From NCBI GenBank assembly GCA_035651595.1, contig DASRFJ010000360.1:1-64000 (forward strand): DNA of 64,000 nucleotides, in the 5' to 3' direction. Within the stretch, counting starts at the first letter, position 1. The number at the start of each line of letters is the position of its first letter. Positions 19,025 to 27,751 of this stretch are shown here, in pieces. A program made the position numbers and the translations under genes. This stretch comes from JAFARZ01 sp035651595 (GTDB taxonomy: Bacteria; Actinomycetota; Actinomycetes; Streptosporangiales; Streptosporangiaceae). Under the pieces are notes generated by a model. It saw nothing but the letters and a program-made list of their open reading frames with translations. It searched no databases and was not told the DNA's origin.

Positions 19025-19993
19025 TCAGTGTTCGCGGCGGTTGAGGCGGGCCAGGTACTCGTTGTAGGCCGCCAGGTGGGCATCGTCGTCCACGCTCTCG
19101 CTGACGTCGGCGGTGGCCGAAACCTGGGTCGCGAAGTTCGCCCGCCGCGCCGACTCCAGCCAGCCGAGGCCGCCGTCGGCGAGCTTCTCCCGGCTCCACC
19201 CGAAGAACACGGCCATCATCAGCGCGAACATCAGCCCGGCCCCGCCGACCCACATGACCGCCCCGCCGATGTGCACGTCGTCGATCGGACTCGGCGCCCA
19301 TGACGGCCGGCCATCGGCCATCGACGGGAACGGGTTGCCGCCTTCGGAGCCGAGGACGAGGCCGGTGAACGCGTCCACCGGCATGGCCAGGAACAGCAGG
19401 AACAGCCGGGTCGGGTAGGAAACCCGCCAGCGGATCGGCTCGCGCCCGATCAGCGGCAGGAAGTACAGGTAGCCCGCCACCAGGTAGAGCACGTGCTCCC
19501 CCTGGTGGACCGCCTCGTGGGTCATCACCAGGTTCATGAAGCCGGTGAGGTGCGTGCCGACGATCACTCCGACGTACAGCGCCACGCCGACGGCCGGGAA
19601 GGTGAGCGCGCTGATCACGTTCGAGCGCATTGCGCGTTTTGCCCAGGTGTGCACCGGGTTCCGGCTGGCGTGCAGCAGCAGTGTGCCCGGCTGGCCCACC
19701 ACCAGCAGCGGCGGCGCGACCATGAGCAGCAACAGGTGCTGGACCATGTGATCCCAGAACAGCACATCGTCGTAGCTGCCGACGCCGCTCTCGGTGGCGA
19801 CCACGATCGTGCCGATTCCGGCCAGGAACAGCGCCGTCCGCCACCACGGCCACGGCCGGACCGGGTGCTTGCGCCAGACCCGGTAAACCCCCCACAGGTA
19901 GAGTCCGGCCGCCACGACGGCGAATGCCGTCACGACCGGAGCGAACTGCCACAGCGTGAGGATCCGCGCCACGCTGATCGGGGGGAGGCCCAT
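19025..19993 (-). CDS. Cytochrome c oxidase assembly protein (caa3-type CtaG)
   Basis: 322 residues with about seven membrane helices. The histidine-containing motifs DHMVQHLLLLMVAPPLLV and MTHEAVHQGEHVLYLVAGYLYFLP are characteristic of the Caa3_CtaG family, which is linked to copper delivery to cytochrome oxidase. The C-terminal tail is soluble. The gene is monocistronic as far as can be seen, with YceI upstream on the same strand. Confidence 0.88.
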   Translation of the reverse strand: MGLPPISVARILTLWQFAPVVTAFAVVAAGLYLWGVYRVWRKHPVRPWPWWRTALFLAGIGTIVVATESGVGSYDDVLFWDHMVQHLLLLMVAPPLLVVGQPGTLLLHASRNPVHTWAKRAMRSNVISALTFPAVGVALYVGVIVGTHLTGFMNLVMTHEAVHQGEHVLYLVAGYLYFLPLIGREPIRWRVSYPTRLFLLFLAMPVDAFTGLVLGSEGGNPFPSMADGRPSWAPSPIDDVHIGGAVMWVGGAGLMFALMMAVFFGWSREKLADGGLGWLESARRANFATQVSATADVSESVDDDAHLAAYNEYLARLNRREH

Positions 19994-20041
19994 GTCTCAT
20001 AACACTACTCGCGGTCGTAGATCGGCTGGACCTGGGCGAGG

Positions 20042-20569
20042 TCACCGCCGGACGAACACGGCGTGGACGGTGAGCGTGTCGTGCGCGGCTACCGTACCCA
20101 GGAAGTTCCAGGTGAGCCCGAACTCCGCATGGTTGATCCGGACTTCGGCGTCGAGCCGCACCTCGTCATCCTCGTGGACGACCGAGGTCGCTTCGAAGGT
20201 CAGCGGCCGGGTGCGGTCACGGACGGTCAGGGTGCCGGTGACGGTCGCGCCCTGGCCGGACGGCTCGGCGCCCGTCAGCGCGAAGACGATGTCCGGATAT
20301 TTGCTGACATGGAGGAAGTCGGCCGAGCGCAGGTGCTTGTCGCGTCTGCCGATGTTCGTGTCGATGGACGCCGCGGCGACCGTGAGGGCGCCGCTCACCT
20401 CGCCTGCCTGCGTAATCGTGCCATGGCCCGCGACCTGCCGGAACACGCCGCTCGTCGGCATCAGGCCGCCCAGACTCCGGTTCTTCAGCGAGATGGTGGA
20501 CCGTGCCGGGTCGAGGACCCAGTCACCCACCAGCGCCGCGCTGTCCAGCAGGTCCTTGGTTAGCTCCAT
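20042..20569 (-). CDS. YceI-family polyisoprenoid-binding protein
   Basis: 175 residues. The sequence starts MELTKDLLDSA, then VGDWVLDPARSTISLKNRSLGG, and includes DFLHVSKYPDIVFALTG and the central strands of a lipocalin-like YceI barrel. The family binds isoprenoid or quinone-like lipids. No signal peptide is present, so it is cytoplasmic. The ATG at 20569 gives the standard family length; the open frame continues upstream to 21412 only because it is antisense to the sigma-factor gene. It is divergent from the ECF41 sigma gene. Confidence 0.88.
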   Translation of the reverse strand: MELTKDLLDSAALVGDWVLDPARSTISLKNRSLGGLMPTSGVFRQVAGHGTITQAGEVSGALTVAAASIDTNIGRRDKHLRSADFLHVSKYPDIVFALTGAEPSGQGATVTGTLTVRDRTRPLTFEATSVVHEDDEVRLDAEVRINHAEFGLTWNFLGTVAAHDTLTVHAVFVRR

Positions 20570-20644
20570 GATCGCCGCCTTGTCACACTGAGGAGATGTG
20601 AGGTGTCTGTCCATACGACACGCGAGGATCAGGGGATGTGACCG

Positions 20645-21529
20645 ATGTCCGAGGCCGACGTGGAGAGCTTCGAACGGAACCGGGCCCGCCTGCGGGCGGT
20701 TGCCTACCGGATGCTCGGCTCGTTCACCGAAGCCGACGACGCCGTCCAGGAGGCGTGGCTGCGGTTCAGCCAGACGGACGCCAGCGGCGTCGACAACCTC
20801 GGCGCGTGGCTGACCACGATCACCGCGCGGGTCTGCCTGAACGTGCTGCGCGCGCGGAACGCGCGGCGTGAGGAGCCGCTGCATGACGTGCACGTGCCCG
20901 ACCCGGTGGTCAGCCGCGCGGACGGGACGAACCCGGAGGAGCAAGCGCTGCTGGCCGACTCGGTCGGACTCGCGCTCCAGGTCGTGCTCGACACGCTGAC
21001 GCCGGCCGAACGGCTGGCGTTCGTCCTGCACGACATGTTCGGCCTGCCCTTCGACGACATCGCCCCCATGGTCGGGCGCACCCCGGCCACGACAAGGCAG
21101 CTCGCCAGCCGGGCCAGGCGCCGGGTGCGCGGCGCCGATGTGCAATCCCCCGACCCCGACCTCGGCCGCCAGCGGGAGGTTGTCGACGCCTTCTTCGCCG
21201 CGGCGCACCGCGGTGATTTCGACGCGCTCGTCGCGCTGCTCGACCCCGATGTCCTGCTCCGGTCCGACGGCGGAACGGCGCATCCGGAGTTTTCCGTGGC
21301 GATCCATGGCGCGGCGGAGGTCGCCCGCCGTACGCTCTCGGTCGCCTCCACGACCGGGATCAAGCATCCGGCCCTGGTCAACGGGGCCGCGGGCGTCGTT
21401 GTCACGCTGCACGGCACGCCGGTCGCGGTCATGGGCTTTACCGTCGTCCGCGGCAAGATCACCGAGATCAACGCGATCGTCGACCCCGAGCGTGTTGACC
21501 GCCTAGGCCTGGCCGTCCTCGACGACTGA
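20645..21529 (+). CDS. ECF41-group (SigJ-like) RNA polymerase sigma factor
   Basis: 294 residues. Sigma region 2 has YRMLGSFTEADDAVQEAWLR. Region 4 has LTPAERLAFVLHDMFGLPFDDIA and RTPATTRQLASRARRR. A C-terminal SnoaL/NTF2-like extension (about 175-290) with LLDPDVLLRSDGG is the hallmark of ECF41, where it modulates sigma activity without an anti-sigma factor. ECF41 genes often neighbour oxidoreductases or carboxymuconolactone-decarboxylase-like targets; here the divergent YceI gene is the nearest candidate. The ATG follows GGGGATGTGACCG. Confidence 0.9.
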   Translation: MSEADVESFERNRARLRAVAYRMLGSFTEADDAVQEAWLRFSQTDASGVDNLGAWLTTITARVCLNVLRARNARREEPLHDVHVPDPVVSRADGTNPEEQALLADSVGLALQVVLDTLTPAERLAFVLHDMFGLPFDDIAPMVGRTPATTRQLASRARRRVRGADVQSPDPDLGRQREVVDAFFAAAHRGDFDALVALLDPDVLLRSDGGTAHPEFSVAIHGAAEVARRTLSVASTTGIKHPALVNGAAGVVVTLHGTPVAVMGFTVVRGKITEINAIVDPERVDRLGLAVLDD

Positions 21530-21545
21530 CGTCGGCATCGAACCG

Positions 21546-21634
21546 CGGAGCGGGAGGGATTCGAACCCCCGGGCCACGTGAGTGGCCGGCTGCTTTCAAG
21601 GCAGCTGCAATCAACCGGACTCTGCCACCGCTCC
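21546..21634 (-). tRNA. tRNA-Ser (anticodon TGA)
   Basis: On the minus strand, the acceptor GGAGCGG/CCGCTCC, the anticodon loop CTTGAAA, a long variable arm and the T-arm GGGGGTTCGAATCCC identify a class II serine tRNA reading UCA. The discriminator base is G. CCA is not encoded. Confidence 0.95.
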
Positions 21635-21790
21635 CAGCCGGTACGCCGACCGCAGGTTACTGACCGACGCCCGTACAGGCACTCTTCTATTAGATACTCG
21701 GCGCCGTCCGCCGCGAGTATGTACAGCCAATCGTATGCGTGGCGTGGCACGCGCTTAACCATGTAACCCGCGCCGGAGAGGCCTCCTGAG

Positions 21791-21842
21791 ATTATTGCGG
21801 ACACTTACCCTCCCAGTTTGGGGGGTAAGTGTCCGCAGTAAT
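21791..21842. repeat. Dispersed palindromic repeat, copy R2
   Basis: Same palindrome as R1, with arms around GCGGACACTTACCC and centre AGTTTG, in forward orientation. Like R1 it lies in the gap upstream of a tRNA-Ser gene (157 bp from the tRNA 5' end) and downstream of a minus-strand coding gene. Confidence 0.85.
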
Positions 21843-21854
21843 TCGAGACCGTGG

Positions 21855-21882
21855 CACAAATCCGCATTTATGCGGATTTGTG
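21855..21882. terminator. Stem-loop next to R2
   Basis: CACAAATCCGCA and TGCGGATTTGTG form a perfect 12-bp stem with a TTTA loop, 35 bp beyond the stop of the minus-strand MinD-like gene. It is AT-richer than its surroundings. It is the likeliest terminator for that gene, although its lower GC may instead make it part of the R2 element. Confidence 0.5.
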
Positions 21883-21916
21883 TTCGAGGGCTGCGGGTCA
21901 GGGCCGACGGGGGCGG

Positions 21917-23122
21917 CTAACGGCGGCGGGGCCAGGCGAAGCCGTCGCCGACGATGGCGGCGAGCGCCAGGTACGCCTCGGCGGTCTCGCTGGCCAGCAG
22001 GTCCAGTTCCACCTCCGCGCCCTCCTCCAGGTGCGCGTCGTACGGGATCCGCAGCACGGCCCGGCACCGGGCGGCGAAGTGCTGCTCCAGCCGGTCCAGG
22101 TCCACGGTGCTCTTGCTGCGCCGCCGGATCGCCGACAGCACGACCACGCCGTTGCGGACCAGGGCGCCGTATTCGTGCGCCTCAAGCCAGTCCAGTGTCG
22201 CGGACGCACTCCGCGCCCCGTCCACCGAAGGCGAGCTCACCAGCACTATCTGATCCGCGAGCCGCAGCACGCCCGCCATCGCCGAATGCAGCAGCCCCGT
22301 CCCGCAGTCGGTGATGCACACGGAGTAGAACTGCTCGAGCACCTGCGCCGCGTCGCAGTAGTCCCGCTCGTTGAACGCGGTGGACACGGCCGGGTCGCGG
22401 TCGGAGGCCAGCACCTCGAGCCGGCTGGTCGACTGGGAGGTGAAGGCCCGGACGTCGGCGTACCGGCTGATCTGCCCGCGCTCGTTCAGCAGGTCGCGGA
22501 TCGTGGCGGCGGTCTCCAGCCGGACCTTGTCCGACAGCGTGCCGCGGTCCGGGTTCGCGTCCACCGCGATCACCCGGTCACCGCGGAACGAGGCAAGCGT
22601 CGCGCCGAGCCCGGCCACCGTGGTGGTCTTGCCGACGCCGCCCTTGAGGCTGAGCACGGCGACCCGGTGATGCCCGCCGCCCACCGGCGTCTTCACCCGG
22701 TTGACCAGGTCGCGGCGCCGCGCGTCGGCCGTCGACTCGCCGATCCGGAACAGCCCGCCGGAGGCACGGTAGACCACACGCCGCCAGCCGGAACCCGGCA
22801 GCGGCCGTTTTCCGTGCAGCAAGAACTCCGTGGTCAGCGTGTCCGAGGCCGGGACCGCCTGCGGATAGCCGACTTCGTCCGCGTAGCTCACCGGCCCGGC
22901 GTAGCCGAGCGGCACGGCATGTCCCGGCCGCTCGAACAAACCCGGCCCGGCCTGCTCCGGCACCGGCGCGTACCCCTCGCCGCTCGGGTACTCATATTCC
23001 GCGGGACCTGCCGCGGAAGGCGGCGCGGGTCGCCGGAACGGCATGAACCCCGCCGGGTACACCGATGAGAATGGGTTCGTGCCGTCGGCCGCGTCGCTGT
23101 CGTCGGCGTCATTCATCGTCAA
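21917..23122 (-). CDS. MinD/ParA-family ATPase with Pro-rich N-terminus
   Basis: 401 residues. The first 140 are disordered and rich in Pro, Gly and Tyr. A MinD-like deviant Walker A LSLKGGVGKTTT (about 155-166) follows, with VIAVDANPDRGTL and ITDCGTGLLHSAM as later nucleotide motifs. This layout matches the actinobacterial EspI/MinD-like ATPases found near type VII secretion and division loci. The start is probably TTG at 23122, seven bases after AAGGAGG; ATG at 23116 is the alternative. It acts alone here, with no ESX genes in the window. Confidence 0.82.
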   Translation of the reverse strand: MTMNDADDSDAADGTNPFSSVYPAGFMPFRRPAPPSAAGPAEYEYPSGEGYAPVPEQAGPGLFERPGHAVPLGYAGPVSYADEVGYPQAVPASDTLTTEFLLHGKRPLPGSGWRRVVYRASGGLFRIGESTADARRRDLVNRVKTPVGGGHHRVAVLSLKGGVGKTTTVAGLGATLASFRGDRVIAVDANPDRGTLSDKVRLETAATIRDLLNERGQISRYADVRAFTSQSTSRLEVLASDRDPAVSTAFNERDYCDAAQVLEQFYSVCITDCGTGLLHSAMAGVLRLADQIVLVSSPSVDGARSASATLDWLEAHEYGALVRNGVVVLSAIRRRSKSTVDLDRLEQHFAARCRAVLRIPYDAHLEEGAEVELDLLASETAEAYLALAAIVGDGFAWPRRR

Positions 23123-23211
23123 GGCCCGCCCTCCTTGATGTCCGGTATACCTAAGAGCGTAAGAGCCTCCCTATACCCATAGCAACCAGTTGCTCTCGTT
23201 AGGTAGCCACA

Positions 23212-24180
23212 ATGCATGCGATTGTCATCACCCATCCCGGTGGCCCCAACGTTCTCAGTTGGCAACAGGTCCCCGACCCGGTGCCCGGCCCGGACGAGGT
23301 CGTCATCGACGTCGCCGCCAGCGCCGTGAACCGCGCGGACCTGATGCAGCGCCAGGGTTTGTACCCGCCGCCGCCCGGCGCCCCGCCCTACCCAGGCCTC
23401 GAGTGCGCGGGGACGATCTCCGCCGTCGGCGAGAGCGTCACCGCCTGGCACGAGGGCGATGAGGTGTGCGCGCTGCTCGCCGGCGGCGGCTACGCGGAGC
23501 GGGTGGCGGTCTCCGAAGGCCAGGTGCTGCCCCGTCCGGCGAACCTCCCGCTTACCGCCGCCGCCGCGCTTCCCGAGGTCGCCTGCACGGTCTACTCGAA
23601 CATCTTCCAGCTCGCCCACCTCACCGGTGGCGAGCTCATCCTCATCCACGGTGGCGGCAGCGGCATCGGAACGATGGCGATCCAGCTGGCGCGCGCGGCC
23701 GGTGCCCGGGTGGCGGTCACCGCCGGGTCCGCCGCGAAGCTCGCCAGGTGCCGCGAGCTCGGCGCCGAGATCACGATCAACTACAAGACCGAAGATTTCG
23801 CCGAGGTGCTGCGCGACCAGGCCGATGTGATCCTGGACATCATGGGCGCGAGCTACCTCCAGCGGAACCTGGACACGCTCGCGGCCAACGGCCGGCTGTC
23901 GATCGTCGGCCTGCAAGGCGGCGCCCGCACCGAGATCGACCTGCGCTCGCTGCACGGCAAGCGTGCGGCGATCTACGCGACCACCCTGCGCGCGCGTCCG
24001 CTCGACGAGAAGGCGCGGATCGTCGCCGCCGTCCGCGAGCACGTCTGGCCGCTGATCGAGACCGGGAAGGTCATGCCCGTGATCGACACGGAGGTGCCGA
24101 TGCCCGAGGCGGCACGAGCCCACCAGCTCGTGGCGGACAGCGCCCACGTGGGGAAGGTCCTCCTAGTGGCGCAGCGCTAG
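23212..24180 (+). CDS. NAD(P)H quinone oxidoreductase (PIG3-like)
   Basis: 322 residues of the MDR superfamily. The N-terminal GroES-like domain has VAASAVNRADLMQRQG and PYPGLECAGT. The Rossmann part has ILIHGGGSGIGTMAIQLAR and LDIMGASYLQRNLDTLA. This is the quinone oxidoreductase PIG3/TP53I3-like subfamily, a soluble one-subunit enzyme reducing quinones with NADPH. The ATG at 23212 gives the complete N-terminus. The gene is followed by two GC-rich stem-loops before the bpa gene. Confidence 0.88.
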   Translation: MHAIVITHPGGPNVLSWQQVPDPVPGPDEVVIDVAASAVNRADLMQRQGLYPPPPGAPPYPGLECAGTISAVGESVTAWHEGDEVCALLAGGGYAERVAVSEGQVLPRPANLPLTAAAALPEVACTVYSNIFQLAHLTGGELILIHGGGSGIGTMAIQLARAAGARVAVTAGSAAKLARCRELGAEITINYKTEDFAEVLRDQADVILDIMGASYLQRNLDTLAANGRLSIVGLQGGARTEIDLRSLHGKRAAIYATTLRARPLDEKARIVAAVREHVWPLIETGKVMPVIDTEVPMPEAARAHQLVADSAHVGKVLLVAQR

Positions 24181-24183
24181 CCT

Positions 24184-24266
24184 GCGGGGGGAACCATCCC
24201 CCCGCACCCCCCCGGATAGGCTCTGCTAGCCCGTGGGGGGACGACCCCCACACCCCCCGGATAGGC
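24184..24266. repeat. Two tandem GC-rich stem-loops (G5-6 / C5-6 family)
   Basis: The first unit is GCGGGGGGA-ACCA-TCCCCCCGC. The second is GTGGGGG-GACGA-CCCCCAC. Each is followed by ACCCCCC(C)GGATAGGCT, so the two make a degenerate direct repeat of about 45 bp in the gap between the oxidoreductase and bpa genes. They may act as a terminator or attenuator. The same motif family is seen at 25751 (reverse) and at 52421 inside a gene. Confidence 0.7.
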
Positions 24267-24273
24267 TGAGGTA

Positions 24274-24792
24274 ATGAGCGAATCGCAGGAGCACCCGCAG
24301 GTCCTGGTGCTGGGTCCGGACGGCATGGCGGTCGCCGGAGACGAGGCCCAGGAGGCCAGCGAACGACCGGTCACGGAGATGGTCGAGCAGCCGGCCAAGG
24401 TGATGCGCATCGGCAGCATGATCCGCCAGTTGCTCGAAGAGGTCCGGGCCGCTCCGCTGGACGAGAAGAGCCGGGCCCGGCTCAAGGAGATTCACACCAG
24501 CTCCATCAAGGAACTCGAGGACGGCCTCGCGCCCGAACTGGTCGCGGAGCTGGATCGCCTGTCGCTGCCGTTCGCCGAGGAGGGCACCCCGTCCGAGGCC
24601 GAGCTCCGCGTCGCCCAGGCGCAGCTGGTCGGCTGGCTGGAAGGGCTGTTCCACGGCATCCAGACGACGCTGTTCGCGCAGCAGATGGCCGCCCGCGCCC
24701 AGCTTGAGCAGATGCGCCGCGCGCTGCCGCCTGGCATGATCCCGCCAGACGAGCTACAGCAGCAGCGCCCCGGCTCAGGCCCTTATCTCTAA
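24274..24792 (+). CDS. bpa: Bacterial proteasome activator Bpa/PafE-like
   Basis: 172 residues, mostly helical, with the DUF2587/Bpa core SMIRQLLEEVRAAPLDEKSRARLKEIH and a second helical hairpin containing VGWLEGLFHGIQTTLFAQQM. Bpa forms a dodecameric ring that opens the actinobacterial 20S proteasome without ATP, engaging it through a C-terminal GQYL-type tail. Here the last residues are G-P-Y-L, keeping Tyr-Leu. The proteasome genes themselves are not in this window. Confidence 0.88.
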   Translation: MSESQEHPQVLVLGPDGMAVAGDEAQEASERPVTEMVEQPAKVMRIGSMIRQLLEEVRAAPLDEKSRARLKEIHTSSIKELEDGLAPELVAELDRLSLPFAEEGTPSEAELRVAQAQLVGWLEGLFHGIQTTLFAQQMAARAQLEQMRRALPPGMIPPDELQQQRPGSGPYL

Positions 24793-24824
24793 ATTTCCCA
24801 GAACGACATCGGTGCGTCCTCCGG

Positions 24825-25736
24825 TCACGGCCTGCCGAACCGGAGGCGGCCGAGCCAGGCCGCTGCTTCGGCAAACTCGGCATCTGAGGTTCCGGGCCTG
24901 ACCTGCGTCGTGCCGCCGTCGCAGCGCGCGTAGCTGCCGAGGAAGCGGACCCGCGCGCAGACCCGGCGCAGGCCCATCAGCGCCTCGCCGACGCGGGCGT
25001 CGTCCACATGCCCCTCGCAGTCGATGAAGAAGTAGTACTGGCCGAGCCGGTCGCCGGTGGGTCGCGACTGGATCGTGGTCAGGTTGATGCCGCGGACCGC
25101 GAACTCGGTGAGGATCTCCAGCAGCGCGCCGGGGTGATCGTCGGCGAGGAACGCGGCTATCGAGGTCCGGTCGGTGCCCGTGGGTGCGGGCAGCGGGCCC
25201 GTGGGAGCCACCAGCACAAACCTTGTCGCCGCATTGCTCCGGTCGTGCACGTCCGAAGCCAGCACGGCCAGACCGTACCGATCCGCCGCGAACGCACCGG
25301 CCAGCGCCGCGTCAAGCGTGCCGTCCGCCACCTGGCGAGCCGCCTCGGCGTTGGAGGCGGTGGTGATCCACTCGCTGTCCGGCAGGTTGGCGGCCAGCCA
25401 GCCGCGGCACTGCGGCATCGCCTGGGGGTGCCCGCCCACGGTCTTGACGTCGGCGAGTTCCGTGCCCGGCTTGGCGAGCAGCGCGAAGGCGATCGGGATC
25501 TGCGTCTCCCCGCGGATCACCAGGCCGTCTTCGGCGGCCAAGGCGTCCAGGGTGGCGGTCACGATGCCCTCGACCGAACTCTCGATGGGCACCACGGCAC
25601 GGTCCGCCGTGCCGTCCCGGACCGCGGCCAGCGCGGCCTGAATGGTGGGGCAGGCCAGCGCCTCGGCGCCGGGCTCGATGGCGCGCAGCGCCGCCTCCGT
25701 GAATGTGCCCTCAGGTCCCAGATAGGCATACGGCAT
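24825..25736 (-). CDS. pheA: Prephenate dehydratase
   Basis: 303 residues of one-domain PheA type: YLGPEGTFTEAAL at the N-terminus, ESSVEGIVTATLDAL, and the catalytic-loop pattern with Thr-Arg-Phe in NAATRFVLVA. The C-terminal ACT domain has HPGALLEILTEFAVRGINLTTIQSRP, the Phe-binding regulatory motif. It converts prephenate to phenylpyruvate in phenylalanine synthesis and is feedback-inhibited by Phe. ATG at 25736 is the family start. It sits beside a DUF4446 gene as in other actinomycetes. Confidence 0.94.
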   Translation of the reverse strand: MPYAYLGPEGTFTEAALRAIEPGAEALACPTIQAALAAVRDGTADRAVVPIESSVEGIVTATLDALAAEDGLVIRGETQIPIAFALLAKPGTELADVKTVGGHPQAMPQCRGWLAANLPDSEWITTASNAEAARQVADGTLDAALAGAFAADRYGLAVLASDVHDRSNAATRFVLVAPTGPLPAPTGTDRTSIAAFLADDHPGALLEILTEFAVRGINLTTIQSRPTGDRLGQYYFFIDCEGHVDDARVGEALMGLRRVCARVRFLGSYARCDGGTTQVRPGTSDAEFAEAAAWLGRLRFGRP

Positions 25737-25750
25737 GCGTCTGAGCTTAG

Positions 25751-25779
25751 CCAGGGGGTCCGGGGGGCGGGCCCCCAGG
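25751..25779. repeat. GC-rich stem-loop, reverse copy
   Basis: CCAGGGGGTCC-GGGGGG-CGGGCCCCCAGG lies between the DUF4446 stop and the pheA start. On the minus strand it reads TGGGGGCCCGCCCCCCGGACCCCC, related to the hairpins at 24184 and 52421. As the two minus-strand genes are neighbours, it is a possible intercistronic attenuator. Confidence 0.45.
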
Positions 25780-25791
25780 TCAAGGACTGCC

Positions 25792-26259
25792 CTACCCGAC
25801 CGGAAGCGACCTGCGGGTCTTGACCCGCGCGTCGCTGTCCACCAGCTGCTCGGTCGCGGGCAATCCGTGGCCGAGGCGCGCGGCGCGGACCGCCTGCTCC
25901 TCCTCGGGGGAGAGCGCCTGCGTCCCGGCACCACGCCGGATGATCTTGGCGTAGGTGCGGGTCTCCGACCTGCTGTTGATCGAGCTGAGCACTACGCCGT
26001 CGCCGACGGCGTTGAGCAGCGCCACCGAGAATGACAGCTGACCGGACATCTCGCTGAGCGCGTCGTAGCGGACCACCGCGAGGTCGCGCAGCGCGCGCGG
26101 GTCGACGGTGCCGCGGGACCCGACGCTACCGTCGATCAGCTCCGCGCATTCCTTCACCGCCCGTGTGGCGCGCCGGTGCGCGACCATCCCCGTCAGGATG
26201 CCGATCACTCCCGCCAGCGGACCCAGCACTGCGAACGCTACCGAAGTCACTCCACGCAC
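25792..26259 (-). CDS. DUF4446-family membrane-anchored protein
   Basis: 155 residues with one N-terminal hydrophobic segment (FAVLGPLAGVIGILTGMVA) and a conserved core LRDLAVVRYDALSEMSGQLSFSVALLNAVGDGVVLSSIN, which is the DUF4446 signature. It is often next to pheA/serS in actinomycetes; the function is unknown. The GTG start at 26259 lies inside the 3' end of the upstream mannosyltransferase frame, giving a 134-nt overlap in another frame. Confidence 0.8.
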   Translation of the reverse strand: MRGVTSVAFAVLGPLAGVIGILTGMVAHRRATRAVKECAELIDGSVGSRGTVDPRALRDLAVVRYDALSEMSGQLSFSVALLNAVGDGVVLSSINSRSETRTYAKIIRRGAGTQALSPEEEQAVRAARLGHGLPATEQLVDSDARVKTRRSLPVG

Positions 26260-27751
26260 TATACCTATTACCGATGGTGATCGCGATGAGCGCCGCGACG
26301 GTGGCGGTAATGATCGCCGGCGAGACCCCGTTGCGGAACGCCGGCTGGATCCAGTGCAGCCCGCGCGGCAGCGACACGTCCGCTGTCCTGGCCGGCAGGT
26401 ACGCCAGCCCGAGCGCGGTGGTACGCGCCAGCATCAGCCAGTCCAATCCGGACGCCGGCACCAGCGCCAGGAACGCCCAGCCGAACGCGTCGTACCACGG
26501 CAGGACGTAGGGCCAGGCGAACAGCCACGCGACGACGAGGGCGAGCACCACCCACACGCCCGCCGGCGCCACGCCCGCCGACGCCACGCCCACCGGCGCC
26601 ACGCCCACCGACACCCGGCGCCGCTCGGCGATCCGGCGCACCATGAGCACCGCCAGCACCAGCGCGAGCACAATGGCGCCGTACTTGACGAGGTCCCCCG
26701 CGGCGCCATGTCCGGCCGCGCCCTGGAGGACCGTCCTGATCGTCCGCCACGGCGACCCGATCGAGACCATGTCGCTGGCCCGCGACGTCACGGTGAGCAT
26801 CGCCGATCCGCCGATCGCCACGGCCGCGCCCGCGACCACGGCGAATCCCGCGCACAGCGAACCCAGCAGGATGGCCACCACTGCTCGCTCGCGATCTCGG
26901 TGCTCGAGCACCAGGGCGACAGCCAGCCCCGCGACCACCAGCGCGGCGGACACCTTCACCGCGAACCCGAGCCCGGCCAGCGCACCAGCGAGCGCCGCGC
27001 GCCCGGGTGACCCCCAGCCGCGGGACAGCACCGCGACCGCCGCGACACAGAAGACGATCTGCTGCGTGTCGATATGCCCCCCGGCGATGAGCACCTGGAG
27101 CAGCAGCGGGTTGGCGGTCCACAGCAGCATCGCGCGCAGCCGCCGCTCCCGGCCGCCGCTCATCCGGTACAGCAGCAGCGCGGTGACGCCGAACGCCAGC
27201 AGGTTCGCGAGCCCGAGCACGAACACGGTCAGCCGGACCGACGTCCCGCCGATCAGCGACGCCAGCGCCTGGATGCCGCTGGCCAGCGGCCCGTAGACGG
27301 ATGGCTGGCCGTACCAGTCCTGTACCGCGCGCGCCACCGGGTCGCCGTGCGCGGCCAGCTGAGCCGGGGTGGTCAGGTACGGGTTGTGCCCGGTCGCCAC
27401 CATCCGCCCGTACGCGGCATAGCTGAGCGGATCCGACGACCCGAACGGCGGGACCAGCGTCAGCACGACCGCGGCCAGCATCCCCGCCAGCAGGACGGTG
27501 CGGGGGTGCACCGTCCAGCCATCGCGGACTGCCCGGAGCAGCAGGACCAGCCCGGCCGCCCCGGCTAGGACGCCGAGCGCGGTGAGGCCGACCGCGAGGT
27601 AGGCGGACAGGTGCAGGTCGAATGCCCACGGCGGCTGCCTCCGGGCACCGGACAGGACCGGTTCCATGACCGACGGCCCAGCGACTGCCACCGCGAACGT
27701 GCAGAGCAGGCTGAGCCCCGTGCCCGCGAGCCCGAGCCGCCCGGCGTTCAT
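26126..27751 (-). CDS. GT-C membrane mannosyltransferase (MptB-like)
   Basis: 541 residues with about 12-13 hydrophobic segments. The catalytic-loop pattern after the second helix, GSSDPLSYAAYGRMVATGHNPYL, carries the Asp typical of polyprenol-phosphate-mannose dependent GT-C enzymes, and WTANPLLLQVLIAGGHID is a second family motif. It is similar in outline to the gene at 51158. A 15-bp repeat (26550-26616) encodes VGVAP-like repeats in one loop. The last 50 residues are Arg/Gly-rich and overlap the next gene. It is probably involved in lipoglycan or cell-surface mannosylation. Confidence 0.72.
   Translation of the reverse strand: MNAGRLGLAGTGLSLLCTFAVAVAGPSVMEPVLSGARRQPPWAFDLHLSAYLAVGLTALGVLAGAAGLVLLLRAVRDGWTVHPRTVLLAGMLAAVVLTLVPPFGSSDPLSYAAYGRMVATGHNPYLTTPAQLAAHGDPVARAVQDWYGQPSVYGPLASGIQALASLIGGTSVRLTVFVLGLANLLAFGVTALLLYRMSGGRERRLRAMLLWTANPLLLQVLIAGGHIDTQQIVFCVAAVAVLSRGWGSPGRAALAGALAGLGFAVKVSAALVVAGLAVALVLEHRDRERAVVAILLGSLCAGFAVVAGAAVAIGGSAMLTVTSRASDMVSIGSPWRTIRTVLQGAAGHGAAGDLVKYGAIVLALVLAVLMVRRIAERRRVSVGVAPVGVASAGVAPAGVWVVLALVVAWLFAWPYVLPWYDAFGWAFLALVPASGLDWLMLARTTALGLAYLPARTADVSLPRGLHWIQPAFRNGVSPAIITATVAALIAITIGNRYSAWSDFGSVRSAGSAGGSDRHPDGDGRAPARHTGGEGMRGADRR

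Noticed and set aside
20570..21412. Long upstream extension of the YceI frame
   Set aside because: It is antisense to the ECF41 sigma gene; YceI homology starts at the ATG at 20569.
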